From contig CAJOHK010000028.1 of NCBI GenBank assembly GCA_905234285.1, positions 1 through 63,008 on the forward strand: DNA of 63,008 nt, read 5' to 3'. Below, piece by piece: positions 1 through 13,963 of this stretch. Origin of the DNA: an uncultured Bacteroidales bacterium. GTDB lineage: Bacteria > Bacteroidota > Bacteroidia > Bacteroidales > UBA932. The notes beneath the pieces are model-generated. The model made no database searches. It had not been told where the DNA came from and saw only the letters and a list, made by a program, of their open reading frames with translations. Numbering within the stretch: position 1 is the first letter of the stretch; every line of letters starts with the position of its first letter. The translations under genes and the position numbers were made by a program.

Positions 1-1
1 T

Positions 2-202
2 CCCGAAATCCACAAATGCATCTTTGTGGTTGACAGAAAGGATCTGGACAAGCAAACGCGGGAGGAGTTCAATAAGTTCCAAGATGGATGTGTCGAGGAG
101 AATACCAATACGGATGCTTTGGTCCGAAGGATGCTCTCGGAGGATTATTCACCAACCGAAAATGGCAATTATATCAACGTCTTTGGGGAGACGGTTGTGT
201 GA
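2..202 (+). pseudogene. hsdR: Type I restriction enzyme R subunit (HsdR) remnant, partial at window edge
   Basis: The frame is open from the first bases of the window to a TGA at 200-202 (66 residues). It reads like the start of the SF2 helicase region of Hsd[17 protein letters not shown] followed by [17 protein letters not shown], which in intact HsdR proteins continues into a motif such as KVIVTTIQKLG. Here it instead turns into an unrelated tail ([17 protein letters not shown]) and stops. In the family this point lies roughly a third to half way along a protein of about 1000 residues, so the motor and C-terminal domains are missing. I infer a truncated, inactive gene whose upstream part lies outside the window. 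No hsdM or hsdS is visible here. Confidence 0.6.
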
Positions 203-212
203 ATGAAATAAG

Positions 213-250
213 AAAAGAGATTGTTAATCAATTGATTAACAATCTCTTTT
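213..250. terminator. Perfect palindrome, bidirectional terminator
   Basis: Two 19-base arms (213-231 and 232-250) are exact reverse complements with no loop base, and the outer ends are A-rich/T-rich, so either strand gives a hairpin followed by U residues. It lies between the 3' end of the hsdR remnant and the 3' end of tRNA-Ala and can serve both. Confidence 0.75.
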
Positions 251-252
251 TG

Positions 253-326
253 TGGAGTATAGGGGAGTCGAACCCCTGACCTATAGATTGCGAACCTATC
301 GCTCTAGCCAACTGAGCTAATACCCC
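253..326 (-). tRNA. tRNA-Ala (anticodon CGC)
   Basis: A complete cloverleaf can be folded on the minus strand: 7-bp acceptor stem (GGGGTAT with ATACTCC), D arm GCTC...GAGC, anticodon stem ATAGG/TCTAT with loop TTCGCAA giving anticodon CGC, 5-base variable loop, and a T arm AGGGG-TTCGACT-CCCCT. The acceptor stem has the G3-U70 wobble pair that identifies alanine tRNAs, which supports the anticodon reading. The 3' CCA is not encoded (the gene ends A followed by CAAAAA), so this tRNA needs a CCA-adding enzyme. A TATTTTTG promoter box lies just upstream at 338-345. Confidence 0.93.
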
Positions 327-337
327 AAAAAGGACTG

Positions 338-345
338 CAAAAATA
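338..345 (-). promoter_or_regulatory. -7 box (TATTTTTG) for tRNA-Ala
   Basis: Matches the Bacteroidota TAnnTTTG consensus, 12 bases upstream of the mature tRNA 5' end. Confidence 0.6.
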
Positions 346-398
346 CGGGATTTCCTGCAAAGTTGCAAGAAATCCCGTGATTATTTGAAATGGGACAG

Positions 399-2063
399 TT
401 ACTTGATGAACTGTGCCTTGAGTTGCTCTATCTTGGCGGGGGCGCTGTCGCCGGTGGCGCCAAAGTAGAACTTGATCTTGGGCTCGGTGCCGGAAGGACG
501 GACGGTAACTACGTCGCCGGCCTGGTTGAAGAACTGCAGCACGTTGCTCTTCGGGAGGCCGGTTTCCTCTGGCTTGTTATAGTCGATGACCTTGGCCAGC
601 GGGCTGCCGGCAATCACCTGAGGAGGCGTAGCGCGGGATTCGGCCATGATTTGCTGGATTTCCTCGGCGCCGCTCTTGCCCTTGCGCACGATGTAGACCA
701 TCTTTTCCTCGTACAGGCCGTACTCTTTGTATATCTTCTGGAGCAGCTGCCACAGGGTCATGCCCTGCTCGGCGGCCCAGGCGGCGCATTCGGCCACGGC
801 GCAGCCGGCTACCTGCGCGCACTTGTCGCGCACGAAGGAGCCCAGGTTGAAGCCGTAGCTTTCCTCTCCGCCGCAGATGAACTCGGACTTGCCTTCCTGG
901 AGTTTCTGGACCTCGGCGATGTACTTGAAGCCGGTGAGCACGTTGTAGCACTTGACGCCGAAGCTCTTGCAGATGGCGGCGATGAGCTCTGTGGTGACGA
1001 TGGTCTTGACGCAGTACTGATTGCCGTTGAGCTTGCCCAGTTCCTGCCAGCGCTTGAGGATGTAGTAGGTGAGGAAGCTCCAGGTCTGGTTGCCGGTGAG
1101 CTGCACCATCTTGCCCTGGTCGTTGCGGACGGCGATGCCCAGGCGGTCGGCGTCGGGGTCGGTGGCCAGGACGAGGTCGGCTCCGGTTTCATCGGCCTTG
1201 GCGAGGGCCATGGCCATGGCGGCGGGTTCCTCCGGGTTGGGGGAGGCCACAGTGGGGAAGTTGCCATCCGGGACTTCCTGCTCCGGCACGTGGATGATGT
1301 TGGTAAAGCCGATGCGTCCCAGGGCTTCCGGCATGAGTTTTACGCCGCAGCCGTGCAGGGGGGTGTAGACGATCTTGAGGTTGGCGTGCTTCTTGACGGC
1401 CTCCGGGGAAAGCATGAGGGAAAGCTGATCCTTGAGGTAGCAATCGTCTACCTCGGCGCCCATGATGTCAATGGAGGCTTTCTTAATGCCGGCGAGGGGC
1501 TGGAAGGCTACCTGGGCGGGGTCTTCGATTTTGCCGACCTCGGCCACGATGTCCTTGTCTACGGGGGCGGTGATTTGGCCGCCGTCGCTCCAGAAGACCT
1601 TGTAGCCGTTATACTCCTTGGGGTTGTGGCTGGCGGTGACCATGATGCCTGCCGTGGCCTTTTTGAGGCGAATGCTGTAGCTGAGTTCCGGCGTGGGGCG
1701 CAGGTCTTCGAAGAGGTACACCTTGATGCCGTTGTTGGAGAGAACCTCGGCCGATATTTCTGCGAAGAGGCGGGAATTGTTGCGGCTGTCGTGGCTGATG
1801 CACACGCTGGCGGCGCCCTCTACGTGGGCCTTGATGTAGTTGGCGAGGCCCTGGGTGGCCATGCCCACCGTGTACTTGTTCATGCGGTTGGTGCCCACGC
1901 CCATGACGCCCCTGAGGCCGCCGGTGCCGAATTCCAGATTGCGATAGAAGGCGTCTTCCAGGGCAACTTGGTCGGTTTCCATGAGGTGCTTGACCTCGGC
2001 TTTGGTTTGGGCGTCAAAATTACCGTCCAACCAGCTCTGAGCAACTTCTTTGTAAGATTTCAT
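399..2063 (-). CDS. Phospho-sugar mutase (phosphoglucomutase/phosphomannomutase, alpha-D-phosphohexomutase)
   Basis: Cytoplasmic enzyme of 554 residues that interconverts hexose 1- and 6-phosphates. All four alpha-phosphohexomutase loops are visible: the phosphoserine loop TASHNP at about 143-148 (Ser145), the metal-binding DPDADR at about 302-307, the sugar-binding GGEESYG at about 398-404 and the phosphate-binding RPSGTEPK near 522. Length fits the long PgcA-type group. The start was placed at MKSYKE because a TATATTTG box (2093-2100) lies about 30 bases upstream; the open frame continues further 5' but that would include the promoter. Glucose versus mannose preference cannot be read from sequence. 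Divergent from the methyltransferase gene next door. Confidence 0.93.
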   Translation of the reverse strand: MKSYKEVAQSWLDGNFDAQTKAEVKHLMETDQVALEDAFYRNLEFGTGGLRGVMGVGTNRMNKYTVGMATQGLANYIKAHVEGAASVCISHDSRNNSRLFAEISAEVLSNNGIKVYLFEDLRPTPELSYSIRLKKATAGIMVTASHNPKEYNGYKVFWSDGGQITAPVDKDIVAEVGKIEDPAQVAFQPLAGIKKASIDIMGAEVDDCYLKDQLSLMLSPEAVKKHANLKIVYTPLHGCGVKLMPEALGRIGFTNIIHVPEQEVPDGNFPTVASPNPEEPAAMAMALAKADETGADLVLATDPDADRLGIAVRNDQGKMVQLTGNQTWSFLTYYILKRWQELGKLNGNQYCVKTIVTTELIAAICKSFGVKCYNVLTGFKYIAEVQKLQEGKSEFICGGEESYGFNLGSFVRDKCAQVAGCAVAECAAWAAEQGMTLWQLLQKIYKEYGLYEEKMVYIVRKGKSGAEEIQQIMAESRATPPQVIAGSPLAKVIDYNKPEETGLPKSNVLQFFNQAGDVVTVRPSGTEPKIKFYFGATGDSAPAKIEQLKAQFIK

Positions 2064-2092
2064 ATCAGGTTGTTTTAGTGTGTTCCGATTTA

Positions 2093-2100
2093 CAAATATA
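2093..2100 (-). promoter_or_regulatory. -7 box (TATATTTG) for the phospho-sugar mutase
   Basis: Bacteroidota TAnnTTTG consensus on the minus strand, about 30 bases before the chosen start codon at 2063. It is back to back with the plus-strand box at 2113-2120. Confidence 0.6.
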
Positions 2101-2112
2101 AAGAATAATCCG

Positions 2113-2120
2113 TACTTTTG
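2113..2120 (+). promoter_or_regulatory. -7 box (TACTTTTG) for the methyltransferase
   Basis: Consensus TAnnTTTG ending only two bases before the first ATG (2123). Transcription normally starts several bases after this box, so the mRNA may be leaderless or begin translation at the second in-frame ATG (2129). Confidence 0.55.
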
Positions 2121-2122
2121 CA

Positions 2123-3589
2123 ATGGATATGGACTTTGCCGATTTCATTCTGGAACATGACGGGGACGACCTGGGGCGGCTGGCGCTGGCCCGGGGCCGT
2201 TTTGCCTCGCATGTCGAGGATTTTGACCTGGCGCTTACCACGCTGGAATGCCGGCGCAAACTCCGGGACAAAGTGCCGGAATGGTACGCTGTTCCTTCGC
2301 TTCGCTATCCGTTGCGGGTGTCCGGGGAGCAGTGCTCTTCTTCGGCCACGGCCCGGTATAAGGCCGCCGTAGCTGTGTCTGTCGTTGAATCGAAGGATTC
2401 TCGGCGCTCATCAGAGCACCCGGCCGGGCCCGGGACTTTTGCGGCAGCAAAAGTCGTTGAGGGCGAAAAGGCCGCGGGGGATAATAGGGGGCAGAGCCCC
2501 CTCAAACCTGGGCGGATAGCCGACCTTACCGGCGGGCTGGGCGTAGACAGCTGGGCCTTTGCACAGGTTTTTGATGAGGTCCTGTACAACGAGATGCGCC
2601 CGGAACTGGCCCAGGCGGCCCGGCACAATTTTGCGGCCCTGGGTATGGGGAATATCACTGTGAGCAATTATGCCCTGGCCCCTGCCTCGCACAATTCTTC
2701 TGATATACTGAACGAGGCCGCCGTGTCTCCTATTCTGGGGGACTTCCGGCCTTCTATCATTTTCCTGGACCCGGCCCGGCGGTCTTCCGATGGCCGAAAA
2801 GTCTTTCGTCTGGAGGATTGCCAGCCAGATGTGCTGCAATTGCTGCATGAGTTGTTCGCCGCCTGCCCGTTGTTGCTGCTCAAACTGAGCCCCATGGCCG
2901 ATATCTCGCTGGTTTGCAAACAGCTGGGATGCGTGCGGGATGTCCATGTGGTTTGTTCCGAGGGAGAATGCAAGGAACTGCTGTTACTGCTGGAACGCGG
3001 TTACAACGGAGAATATGGCCTGACCGTCTATGATAACGGTGCCATAATGCCCCTGGACCAGGTCCACCCCCTTTCTGGCCGAGGTTACATTTTGGGCGCT
3101 GGACCTAGTCCAGGCACTGTGCCACAGACCCCTATGGAAGCCATAGTTGATGGACTAGGTCCTGGGGGTAAAAGTGGACTAAGTCCAAATCTTCCCTGGA
3201 CCAGGTCCACGGGGGGAGACTTGGGCGAAATGATTCTCTTTGAGCCGGGGAAAGGACTGCTTAAAGCCGGGGCATTTGACCTGCCGTGCCGGTATGGGTT
3301 GGAAAAACTGGGCCGGCACACGCATCTGTATGTGGGGGAATCTGTGCCGGAAGAACTTCGGCCATTTGGAAAGGTGTTTCGGGTACTGGAGGCCCTACCG
3401 CTAAACAACCGCAACATCAAAGCTGTCGGGCAAAAGTACCCCCAGGCCGAAGTCACCGCCCGCAACATCCCGCTCACCTCCGATCAACTTCGCGCCAAGC
3501 TGGGCGTCCGTTCCGGCGGCACCGTCCACATCTTCGGCGTGCAAGTGGACGCTTCGGCCTCCCATTGGCTAATAATCGCTCAAAAATAG
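2123..3589 (+). CDS. Class I SAM-dependent methyltransferase with THUMP-like domain, carrying two in-frame repeat insertions
   Basis: Protein of 488 residues. The start (FADFILEHDGDDLGRLAL), the EQCSSSATARYKA block, the SAM-binding DLTGGLGVD (about 134-142), IIFLDPARR (212-220), LLLKLSPM (251-258) and the C-terminal half match the methyltransferase-like THUMP-domain proteins common in Bacteroidales, which are roughly 390-400 residues. The substrate is not known to me. Two stretches look foreign: residues about 83-129, encoding a run of hairpins (GACTTTTGC/GCAAAAGTC; AGGGGGC/GCCCCCT), and residues about 310-367, encoding five GGAC(C/T)..GTCC palindromes. Both fall between conserved blocks and keep the frame, so the protein may still fold. 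An ATG at 2129 is an alternative start because of the close promoter box. Confidence 0.8.
   Translation: MDMDFADFILEHDGDDLGRLALARGRFASHVEDFDLALTTLECRRKLRDKVPEWYAVPSLRYPLRVSGEQCSSSATARYKAAVAVSVVESKDSRRSSEHPAGPGTFAAAKVVEGEKAAGDNRGQSPLKPGRIADLTGGLGVDSWAFAQVFDEVLYNEMRPELAQAARHNFAALGMGNITVSNYALAPASHNSSDILNEAAVSPILGDFRPSIIFLDPARRSSDGRKVFRLEDCQPDVLQLLHELFAACPLLLLKLSPMADISLVCKQLGCVRDVHVVCSEGECKELLLLLERGYNGEYGLTVYDNGAIMPLDQVHPLSGRGYILGAGPSPGTVPQTPMEAIVDGLGPGGKSGLSPNLPWTRSTGGDLGEMILFEPGKGLLKAGAFDLPCRYGLEKLGRHTHLYVGESVPEELRPFGKVFRVLEALPLNNRNIKAVGQKYPQAEVTARNIPLTSDQLRAKLGVRSGGTVHIFGVQVDASASHWLIIAQK
2365..2512 (+). repeat. Palindrome-rich in-frame insertion 1 inside the methyltransferase gene
   Basis: Between the conserved TARYKA and DLTGGLGVD blocks lies about 45-50 extra codons of low-complexity sequence. 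It contains hairpins GACTTTTGC-GGCA-GCAAAAGTC (2434-2455) and AGGGGGC-AGA-GCCCCCT (2486-2502); the latter arm pair also forms the intergenic terminator at 9760-9776. Boundaries are approximate, set from family knowledge rather than an alignment. Confidence 0.55.
3053..3225 (+). repeat. Palindrome-rich in-frame insertion 2 (GGAC(C/T)nnGTCC family)
   Basis: Five 11-bp palindromes with the form GGAC(C/T)(A/T)(A/G)GTCC occur at 3055-3065, 3101-3111, 3152-3162, 3176-3186 and 3198-3208. Two more short hairpins (GGCAC-T-GTGCC at 3113-3123 and CTATGG-AAG-CCATAG at 3132-3146) lie between them. The stretch has no stop in the coding frame and interrupts a region that in the family runs directly into the (Y/F)EP...(M/L)KAG block. 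Confidence 0.65.
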
Positions 3590-3604
3590 GTTTCGTTTAA
3601 CCTT

Positions 3605-3653
3605 CTGATTGTTAATGAGTTGTGAACAATCAGTCCGGCTATTTGCCGGACTG
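3605..3653. repeat. Intergenic hairpin repeat, AGTCCGGC family, copy A
   Basis: Contains the hairpin CAGTCCGGC-TATTT-GCCGGACTG (3631-3653) preceded by a second inverted repeat CTGATTGTT/AACAATCAG (3605-3613, 3625-3633). Related copies occur at 17314-17340 and 25046-25068. It lies between the convergent methyltransferase and nth genes, so terminator function is plausible; there is no clear U-run. Confidence 0.7.
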
Positions 3654-3708
3654 AATATCTGGAATTCGCTGATTATCAGCTATTTAGGTGATCGCCCAAC
3701 AAAAGGGA

Positions 3709-4350
3709 CTAGCGTTTGGCTATCAGAGGGAATTCCCGGCACCACTGCGACAAGGGGCAGGCCTCGCACTTGGGGGAGCGGGCGGTGCAGGTGTATCGGC
3801 CGTGGAGGATGAGCCAGTGGTGGGCGACGGGCCGAAGCTCGGGTGCAATGTGCCGCTCCAGGTCCTGCTCGACGGCAAAAGGGGTAGAGCCCCTGGAGAG
3901 CCCCAGCCGATGGGCTACCCGGAACACATGGGTGTCGACGGCAATCACCGGTTTGTCATACACGATGGACGCAATTACATTGGCGGTTTTGCGCCCCACG
4001 CCGGGAAGGCTCATGAGGTCGTCGATGTCGGAGGGAACGGTGCCGTCAAAGCGGGAGATCAGCTGCCCGGCCATGTCAATCAGGTGCCGGGCCTTGGCGT
4101 TGGGATAGGAAACGCTCTTGACAAAAGCGTACACCTCCTCGAAGCTGGCGGCGGCCAGGTCCGAGGGAGTAGGGAAGCGCTCAAACAGGGGCGGGGTCAC
4201 CAGATTGACCCGTTTATCGGTGCACTGGGCCGAGAGAATCACGGCCACCAGCAGTTCGAAAGGATTCCGGAAATGCAGTTCAGATTGCGCCACGGGCTGG
4301 TTGGCGGCAAACCATCCGATGATGGCATTGTATCGTTCCTTGAGGGTCAT
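3709..4350 (-). CDS. nth: Endonuclease III (DNA glycosylase/AP lyase)
   Basis: 213 residues, the normal length. Bifunctional base-excision repair enzyme that removes oxidised pyrimidines and cleaves the abasic site. The helix-hairpin-helix [12 protein letters not shown] (about 115-126) includes the catalytic Lys121, the catalytic Asp139 is in VDTHVFRV, and the C-terminal 4Fe-4S loop has the C-X6-C-X2-C-X5-C pattern (Cys188, 195, 198, 204). It begins five bases after the ftsE stop, so the two are probably co-transcribed from the ftsE promoter. Confidence 0.96.
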   Translation of the reverse strand: MTLKERYNAIIGWFAANQPVAQSELHFRNPFELLVAVILSAQCTDKRVNLVTPPLFERFPTPSDLAAASFEEVYAFVKSVSYPNAKARHLIDMAGQLISRFDGTVPSDIDDLMSLPGVGRKTANVIASIVYDKPVIAVDTHVFRVAHRLGLSRGSTPFAVEQDLERHIAPELRPVAHHWLILHGRYTCTARSPKCEACPLSQWCREFPLIAKR

Positions 4351-4355
4351 GCGCC

Positions 4356-5048
4356 TTACAGCACTACGTCAATACCCTGGTCTATGACCTCGTGGCACTG
4401 CTCGCCTTCGCAGGAAAAGACGCGGCCGGGGTATTTCTCAAAGATGGCGCGGTTGTGGGTAACCATGACGATGGCCGTACCTGCCTCATTGAGACCGCGG
4501 AGCAGCTGGAGGATGCCGTCGGCGGTTTCTCCGTCCAGGTTGCCGGTGGGTTCATCGGCCAGGATTACAGAGGGCTTGTTGAGGAGGGCGCGGGCGATGG
4601 CGATACGCTGCTGCTCGCCGCCGGAAAGCTGGTGCGGCATTTTGTGGGCCTTGGTATGCATGCCCACGGCGTCCAGTACCTCGGTGATGCGGGCATCAAT
4701 AAGGCCGCGGTCCTTCCATCCGGTGGCCCGGAGGACGAATTCCAGGTTCTCTTCTACCGAACGGTCTGTGAGCAGCTGGAAATCCTGGAAAACCACGCCC
4801 AGCTTGCGCCTCAGATAGGGAATGTCACGCTGCTTGATGCCCACCAGATTGTAGCCGCAGGCCTCTCCGGAGCCCTTGAGGAGTTTGTTCTCGGCGGTGA
4901 CGGTGCGGATGATGGAAGTTTTACCGGAACCCACTTTTCCAACAATGTATACGAAGTCGCCGGGCATTACGTCCATGTCCAGTCCGTAGATGACAATGCT
5001 TTCTCCGTTGAGTATGTCGGCGCCTTTGAAATGAATGACAGGTTCCAT
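4356..5048 (-). CDS. ftsE: FtsE-like cell-division ABC transporter ATP-binding protein
   Basis: 230-residue ABC ATPase with Walker A GKVGSGKT (37-44), Q-loop VVFQDF, signature LSGGEQQR (141-148) and Walker [13 protein letters not shown]. The small size and [15 protein letters not shown] end are those of the FtsE/LolD group. FtsE works with the membrane protein FtsX to control peptidoglycan hydrolases at the septum; no ftsX is adjacent here, which is usual in Bacteroidales. First gene of an ftsE-nth pair, with a TATCTTTG box upstream at 5072-5079 in a divergent promoter region. Confidence 0.85.
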   Translation of the reverse strand: MEPVIHFKGADILNGESIVIYGLDMDVMPGDFVYIVGKVGSGKTSIIRTVTAENKLLKGSGEACGYNLVGIKQRDIPYLRRKLGVVFQDFQLLTDRSVEENLEFVLRATGWKDRGLIDARITEVLDAVGMHTKAHKMPHQLSGGEQQRIAIARALLNKPSVILADEPTGNLDGETADGILQLLRGLNEAGTAIVMVTHNRAIFEKYPGRVFSCEGEQCHEVIDQGIDVVL

Positions 5049-5071
5049 AGTATAATTCTTGCAAATCCTTA

Positions 5072-5079
5072 CAAAGATA
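5072..5079 (-). promoter_or_regulatory. -7 box (TATCTTTG) for ftsE-nth
   Basis: Perfect match to TATCTTTG on the minus strand, 24 bases upstream of the ftsE start codon. Confidence 0.65.
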
Positions 5080-5092
5080 ATGGTTTTTTTCG

Positions 5093-5100
5093 TATATTTG
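5093..5100 (+). promoter_or_regulatory. -7 box (TATATTTG) for the TPR protein operon
   Basis: TAnnTTTG consensus, 22 bases upstream of the ATG at 5123, divergent from the ftsE promoter. Confidence 0.65.
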
Positions 5101-5122
5101 TAAATTAAGAAAATTGACAGGA

Positions 5123-8047
5123 ATGAAAAGACTCATAGCGGCCAGCATCGCCCTCTCCCTGCTGTTCCCGGCCCTTTCCGGGGCCCAGGAAGTGGGCGCA
5201 TTATATAAGGCTGGCATGTATGCTCAAGTGGCCGATATCCTGCACGGAAAGCAGGGAGATCACCCGGAAGGATACTTTACCCTCTGTGCCCTCCAGATGA
5301 AGGAGGCCAACGCCCACTCGTTAGCGCAGGCGTTTCTGAACAAGTACCCGGAATCGGTGCTGGCGCCGCAGGTGCGCTACCTCCTGGCGCTGGACATGTT
5401 TGACCAGGAGCGCTATGAGGACGCGCTTTCCCTGTTCAACCAGATTTCCATGGATGACCTGTATCCCGGCCAGCGCCCGGAATACACCTACAAGCTGGGC
5501 TACAGCGCCTTCGGCGTAGGGGAGTGGGAACGGGCAAAAGGCCTGCTGGTGCGCGCCCGCGGGTTAGCCTATTCCGATTATTCGGCCCCCTCGTACTATA
5601 CGCTCGGCTACATCTGCTACGCCCAAAAGGACTTTAAGGAGGCGTCCGAATGGTTCCTGCTGGCCTCCAAGGACCACCGCTTCTCGGCCCTGGCCAATTA
5701 TTACATCCTGGAATGCCGATTCAATGAGAAAGACTACGCCTATGTGGTAAAATTCGGCGAGGACCTCTTTGACAAAGTGCCCGAGGACCGTCAGCCCCAC
5801 ATGGCCCGCATCATGAGCGAGAGCTACCTGGTGCTGGGAGATGTAGAAAAAGCCCGTTCCTATTACGAGAAAAACCTGGAGAACAAATCGGCCCTTACCC
5901 GCAGCGACTATTTCTATGCCGGAGAAATCAACTACCTCATCCAGAACTGGCAGGGCGCCGTGGATAATTTTGGCCAGATGCAGGACCGCTCCGATTCCCT
6001 GGGCCAGGTGGCCAGCTACCAGATGGGCTACAGCTATGTGAAGCTGCGCAACAAGGTGGCGGCCATGGAGGCATTCAAGGAGGCCTCGGCCCGCTCCTAC
6101 TCGGCCGATCTCCAGGAGGATGCCACTTATAATTATGCCAAACTGGCCTTCGACCTTAACCGGGATACCGCTCCGTTCCAGGAGTATCTCTCCAAATACG
6201 GCACCGGCAAAAAGGGAGACCAGGTGTATTCCTACATGGCCATGGTGGCGCTCCAGAATCATGACTACGAGGGCGCCGTAGAGGCCTATGACCACATTGA
6301 CGAGCTGGATCCCCGCATGCAGTCCAACTACATGAAGGCCTACCTCCTGCGGGCCCGCGAACTCATGCAAAACGGCTCCTGGCGTGCGGCCATCCCGCAC
6401 CTCAAGGCGGCTGCCTATTACACCCAGCGCCGGGATCCCTTCAACCAGCTGGCCCGCTACTATCAGGCCGAGGCCTGCTACCGGGAAGGCAAATACCCCG
6501 AGGCCCGCACGCTCCTGAGCGACCTGTACAACCTGTCGGCCCTGCACGGCCGTCCGGAAGGCGCGCTCCTGAGTTACCAGATGGCCTACACCTATTTCAA
6601 GGAGGCCGATTATGACCGTGCCCTCAAGTGGTTCCAGAACTATCTGGAGGGAGATGCCTCCCAGTTCGGCGCCGATGCGCAGACCCGCGTGGCCGACTGC
6701 TATTTCTTCCAGGCCAACTACGCCACCGCCGTGGCCGCCTATGAAAAGCAGATGGCCGATTACCCGGATCCCGACAACCTGTACCCCGCGTACCGTGCCG
6801 GCGTAGCCAGCGGCCTATTGAACGACAACCAGCGCAAGGTTCACTTCCTGGAAGGCGTCAAACTGGCCAGTCCGCAGGCCCCGTATTACGGTGAGGCCCT
6901 CTACGAACTGGGCCGAGCCTATGTGGCCGTCAAGGACCAGGAAGACGCCGTACGTGCCTTCCGGACGCTTCGCAGTGCCACGCAGGATCCTGCTCTGGCC
7001 ACCAAGGCCCTGCTGGAACTGGCCATGATTGCCCGCAACGACGGCCGCTCCGACGATGCCCTGGATTACTACAAGCAGGTGGTGGAACAGGGCGGGGACT
7101 ACGCCGAGGATGCCCTCCTGGCCATTGAGTCCATCTACCGTACCCGCCAGGATCCCGACGCCTACCTGGCCTATGTCAACAGCCTCGGCAGCAAGGCCAA
7201 CCGCAGCGAAGCCCAAAAGGAGGAAGTCTATTTCTCCAGCGCCGAGCAGGTCTATCTTTCCGGCGACTACACCAAGGGCCTTGTTACGCTCCAGTCCTAT
7301 CTGGAGAAGTATCCCCAGCCCATTTACGGCGCCAAGGCCCGCTTCTACCTGGCCGAGTGCTACCGCTATACCGGCGTACGGGAACAGGCGGCCGACAATT
7401 ACCTCTTGGCCATCGATGCCGGCTTGGACGGCGCCCTGGCCGAGAGCGCCTATATGCAATATGCCACCCTCTGCTACGAGATGGGCAGCTATGCCAAAGC
7501 CTACAATGCCTATGTTCAGCTCAAGGAAATGGCCCGTCTGGATGCCAACCGCAGCATAGCGCTGGTGGGGCTCATGCGCTCGGCCTTCCGTGCCCGTCAG
7601 TGGGACGACGCCCTGGCCGATGCCGCTCCGGTGCTGGAAGCTGCCGCCGAGGACAAAGCCCTGGCCCGCGAGGCCCGGTACGTCATGGCCAAATCCTACT
7701 TCAGCACCAGCCGCCGCGAGGAAGCCCTCAAGGAGTTCGCTATCCTGGCCGAAGAACCTTCTACTCCAGAGGGCGCCGAGGCTGCCTATCGCATCATTCA
7801 GGACCAGTACGACCGGGGCGCCTTTGACGGCATCCTGGAGAAAGTCTATGCCTTCTCGGAGAAGGCAGGGGACCAGAGCTACTGGCTGGCCAAGGCCTTC
7901 ATCGTGGCCGGCGATACTTTTGCCGAGCAAGGCAACTTTGCCCAGGCCAAAGCCACCTTCCAAAGCATTCGTGCCGGCTATACTTCTACCGGCGAGCAGG
8001 ACGACGTCCTGGATCAGGTCGAGCTCCGTCTCAGCAAATTGAACTAG
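5123..8047 (+). CDS. Secreted tetratricopeptide-repeat protein
   Basis: 974 residues with an N-terminal signal peptide (MKRLIAASIALSLLFPALSGAQ). Nearly all of the mature protein is helical TPR-type repeat, with many units of the form (A/G)xxxYxxGxxxxxxGxxxxAxxxF, for example around YTYKLGYSAFGVGEWERAKG and ARFYLAECYRYTGVREQAA. It should be a periplasmic solenoid that binds proteins. The start was chosen at the ATG following the TATATTTG box rather than the TTG at 5114. Three bases separate it from the outer-membrane barrel gene downstream, so a joint envelope function is likely, but no specific role can be given. Confidence 0.85.
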   Translation: MKRLIAASIALSLLFPALSGAQEVGALYKAGMYAQVADILHGKQGDHPEGYFTLCALQMKEANAHSLAQAFLNKYPESVLAPQVRYLLALDMFDQERYEDALSLFNQISMDDLYPGQRPEYTYKLGYSAFGVGEWERAKGLLVRARGLAYSDYSAPSYYTLGYICYAQKDFKEASEWFLLASKDHRFSALANYYILECRFNEKDYAYVVKFGEDLFDKVPEDRQPHMARIMSESYLVLGDVEKARSYYEKNLENKSALTRSDYFYAGEINYLIQNWQGAVDNFGQMQDRSDSLGQVASYQMGYSYVKLRNKVAAMEAFKEASARSYSADLQEDATYNYAKLAFDLNRDTAPFQEYLSKYGTGKKGDQVYSYMAMVALQNHDYEGAVEAYDHIDELDPRMQSNYMKAYLLRARELMQNGSWRAAIPHLKAAAYYTQRRDPFNQLARYYQAEACYREGKYPEARTLLSDLYNLSALHGRPEGALLSYQMAYTYFKEADYDRALKWFQNYLEGDASQFGADAQTRVADCYFFQANYATAVAAYEKQMADYPDPDNLYPAYRAGVASGLLNDNQRKVHFLEGVKLASPQAPYYGEALYELGRAYVAVKDQEDAVRAFRTLRSATQDPALATKALLELAMIARNDGRSDDALDYYKQVVEQGGDYAEDALLAIESIYRTRQDPDAYLAYVNSLGSKANRSEAQKEEVYFSSAEQVYLSGDYTKGLVTLQSYLEKYPQPIYGAKARFYLAECYRYTGVREQAADNYLLAIDAGLDGALAESAYMQYATLCYEMGSYAKAYNAYVQLKEMARLDANRSIALVGLMRSAFRARQWDDALADAAPVLEAAAEDKALAREARYVMAKSYFSTSRREEALKEFAILAEEPSTPEGAEAAYRIIQDQYDRGAFDGILEKVYAFSEKAGDQSYWLAKAFIVAGDTFAEQGNFAQAKATFQSIRAGYTSTGEQDDVLDQVELRLSKLN

Positions 8048-8050
8048 CGT

Positions 8051-13899
<5,849 letters not shown>

Positions 13900-13918
13900 T
13901 TCTTCGGCGGAATTTTAC

Positions 13919-13926
13919 TATCTTTG
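13919..13926 (+). promoter_or_regulatory. -7 box (TATCTTTG) for tig
   Basis: Consensus box 37 bases upstream of the tig start codon. Confidence 0.65.
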
Positions 13927-13963
13927 CGCCCCCAATTCGAATTAATATTAATTATCAGATAGA

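Noticed and set aside
390..2078. Long plus-strand open frame of 562 residues opposite the phospho-sugar mutase
   Set aside because: Antisense shadow of a GC-rich gene; the minus-strand protein has all family motifs, while the plus-strand translation has none.
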